A stretch of DNA of 64,000 nt, taken from positions 23,891,001 to 23,955,000 of the forward strand of contig JALIGW010000005.1 in the NCBI GenBank assembly GCA_023053685.1. Reading direction: 5' to 3'. The position numbers and the translations under genes were made by a program. Origin of the DNA: Diadophis punctatus similis (Eukaryota > Chordata > Lepidosauria > Squamata > Dipsadidae). Under the pieces are notes generated by a model that saw nothing but the letters and a program-made list of their open reading frames with translations, did no database searches and was not told where the DNA came from. This document shows positions 62,311 through 64,000 of this stretch, piece after piece. How positions within the stretch are numbered: the stretch's first letter is position 1; each line of letters starts with the position of its first letter.

Positions 62311-64000
62311 CAATTGTATCACAGTGGCCAGTTGTTTCGCCGGATTTGGCATTGATTACTAGTCGAGCCCCACCCAGGGGCCTAGGAAGTCGTAATGTAT
62401 TTTCGAAGTATATGTGCGGAACCGAGCAGTGCGGCTTTCTGCATTTGACTGATGGTGATTTTGTCAATTTTGAGCTGTTTTAAATGTAATTCCAGTGCTT
62501 TTGGGATAGCACCCAGTGTTCCAATCACTACTGGAATTACCACTGCTGGTTTGTGCCATAATCGTTGGATTTCAATTTTTAAGTCCTGGTATTTTGCAAT
62601 TTTTTCGTGTTCCTTTTCATCGACCTTGCTATCTCCTGGTATTGCAATGTCAATTATAGTCACCTTGTTGTTCTCGACCAACGTGATGTCTGGTGTATTA
62701 TGCGCCAGTACCTTGTCTGTTTGTATACGAAAATCCCACAAGATCTTGACCATCTGATTTTCAGTGACTTTTTCAGGCTTGTGTTCCCACCAGTTTGTAG
62801 CAGTATGGATGTTATAATTTTTGCATAAATTCCAGTGGATCATTTGTGCAACAGAGTTGTGTCGTAATTTGTAATCAGTCTGTGCGATTTTCTTGCAGCA
62901 GCTGAGCACATGGGCTACAGTTTCATCAGCTTCCTTGCATAATCTGCATTTAGCATCATTTGAAGATTTATCAATTTTGGCCTTTATGGCATTTGTACGA
63001 ATTGCCTGTTCTTGTGCAGCCAGGATCAATGATTCTGTTTCTTTCTTTAAAGTACCAGATGTTAACCATAACCAAGTTTTTTCACTGTCCACTTTGTCTT
63101 TTATTTTTTCCAGAAATTGGCCATGTAATGCTTTATTTTGCCAACTCTCCATTCTTGATTTTATCACATTTTTTCTGTATTCTTGTTTCGTCTGTTGGAC
63201 CTTCAGTAGATTTTTGTTCTTTACTTCAATTAATAGATGTTCTTGACTTTCTTTTAAATAATCCGCCAATGCATGCTTTTCTTCTTCAACTGTTTGCTTT
63301 ACTTGTAGTAGTCCTCTGCCACCTGATTTTCTGGGCAGGTAAAGTCTATCAGTGTCACTACGTGGATGTAAACTGTAGTGCATTGTCATTAGTTTTCTGG
63401 TGTTTCGGTCCAAAATGTCCAAATCAGCTTGTGTCCAGTTAATTATACCAGCCGTGTATCTTATGACTGGTATTGCCCAGGTATTCATGGCCTTGATGGT
63501 GTTTCCACCATTTAATTTAGATTTCAAAATTTTCCTAACTCTGTTGGTGTACTCTCTTCTAATGATAGTTTTCACTTCTCCATGTCTGATGTTATCCAAC
63601 TGCAGAATGCCCAGATATTTATAGGCTTCATTTTGATTGCATTTAATTAATTGGCCATTGGGCATTTCAATTCCGTCACATGTAGTGATTTTGCCCCTTT
63701 TCATAGATACAGTGGCACATTTTTCCATGCCAAACTGCATTGAGATATCTGTGCTGAATATTAGGACTGTGTTGGTCAGTGATTGGATTTCTATTTCTGA
63801 CTTTCCATACAGTTTCAAATCATCCATATACAATAAATGTGAAATTTTTTCAGCGTCTTTGGCTATTTGGTATCCAAGTTTCATTTTTTTTAAGATTACT
63901 GATAGTGGGATCATTGCGATGATGAAGAGGAGGGGTGAAAGTGAATCTCCCTGAAAAATTCCTCTCTTGATATTAACCATTCCATAGTTCTCATTCCCTA
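62311..64000 (-). mobile_element. R4/Dong-like non-LTR retrotransposon, 3' part
   Basis: Runs off the right window edge on the minus strand. Contains an open RT-to-endonuclease frame (62382 to the edge) and a short 3' UTR of about 70 bp that ends at the (ATT)n array (minus-strand TAA). RT type and restriction-like endonuclease C-terminus place it in the R4 clade, whose Dong members are reported to insert in TAA repeats. No frame break seen, so it is the youngest coding LINE in the window. Confidence 0.85.
62382..64000 (-). CDS. R4/Dong-like reverse transcriptase and endonuclease (partial, edge)
   Basis: Reads open to the window edge, so the N-terminus is missing and the first Met in view (63978-63980) is not a real start. 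From that Met: RT motif GIFQGDSLSPLLF (residues 7-19), catalytic YMDD (51-54), thumb, then a zinc-binding CRLC...H...CC (345-362), then a restriction-like endonuclease with PD at 430-431 and IID near 442-444. Stop cta on the plus strand at 62382-62384. At least 532 codons with no break. The mechanism in the family is target-primed reverse transcription; the C-terminal nuclease nicks DNA. This contrasts with the broken CR1 and L2 copies elsewhere. Confidence 0.85.
   Translation of the reverse strand, partial: GNENYGMVNIKRGIFQGDSLSPLLFIIAMIPLSVILKKMKLGYQIAKDAEKISHLLYMDDLKLYGKSEIEIQSLTNTVLIFSTDISMQFGMEKCATVSMKRGKITTCDGIEMPNGQLIKCNQNEAYKYLGILQLDNIRHGEVKTIIRREYTNRVRKILKSKLNGGNTIKAMNTWAIPVIRYTAGIINWTQADLDILDRNTRKLMTMHYSLHPRSDTDRLYLPRKSGGRGLLQVKQTVEEEKHALADYLKESQEHLLIEVKNKNLLKVQQTKQEYRKNVIKSRMESWQNKALHGQFLEKIKDKVDSEKTWLWLTSGTLKKETESLILAAQEQAIRTNAIKAKIDKSSNDAKCRLCKEADETVAHVLSCCKKIAQTDYKLRHNSVAQMIHWNLCKNYNIHTATNWWEHKPEKVTENQMVKILWDFRIQTDKVLAHNTPDITLVENNKVTIIDIAIPGDSKVDEKEHEKIAKYQDLKIEIQRLWHKPAVVIPVVIGTLGAIPKALELHLKQLKIDKITISQMQKAALLGSAHILRKYITTS

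Noticed and set aside
62452..63954. Plus-strand frames over the R4/Dong-like element
   Set aside because: Antisense shadows of the retrotransposon frame.

Overview
The window looks like intergenic or intronic DNA from a squamate reptile, most likely a snake. It is AT-rich and has no bacterial-type gene organisation. The visible structure is a dense, nested assortment of transposable elements typical of squamates: a CR1 LINE, L2 LINE ends, a BovB LINE fragment, an R4/Dong-like LINE with an apparently intact reading frame, two tRNA-derived SINE families (one resembling Sauria SINEs), solo LTRs, several hAT-type miniature elements with 8-bp target duplications, other terminal-inverted-repeat elements, and long microsatellites. 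I could not recognise any host protein-coding gene. Nearly all short open frames are chance frames, translated repeats, or pieces of retroelement ORFs.

Layout. 1-7 kb: a Ty3/Gypsy-like gag fossil (961-1200), a foldback repeat, a SINE, a hAT MITE, a solo LTR (5813-6205), and a SINE split by a LINE fragment. 7-20 kb: a CTTT/CCTT microsatellite, two more copies of the same LINE family, a solo LTR with perfect 5-bp duplication (10268-10850), a full-length TIR element (16078-16695), CR1 and Sauria-like SINE remnants, and a minus-strand solo LTR with perfect duplication (19311-19565). 20-31 kb: a 152-bp spacerless palindrome, an LTR-like insertion that splits a CR1 3' end, (CTC)n and (GAAA)n tracts, and another LINE fragment. 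31.8-33 kb: a nest of an L2 containing a hAT MITE and a BovB, the BovB itself containing a second hAT MITE. 34.8-42.7 kb: an old CR1, SINEs, a tandem-repeat-bearing TIR element, a 365-bp hAT element, and a 2.9-kb CR1 with endonuclease and RT remnants interrupted by a hAT MITE. 44.5-45.8 kb: a rearranged hAT MITE carrying an inverted copy of its own flank, and a TIR element split by an L2. 46-58 kb: mostly unassigned sequence, with possible conserved noncoding stretches. 58-62 kb: SINEs, a MITE, a possible Penelope-like fossil and a second copy of the tandem-repeat TIR element. 62.1-64 kb: a perfect (ATT)n array of about 180 bp abutting the 3' end of the R4/Dong-like retrotransposon, whose frame runs off the window edge.

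The elements do not form a pathway. What they record is insertion history: the nesting orders insertions in time, and eight hAT-type copies give target-site duplications, six of them perfect. The most lively candidate is the R4/Dong-like element. The most unusual local event is the apparent template switch at 44551-44746.
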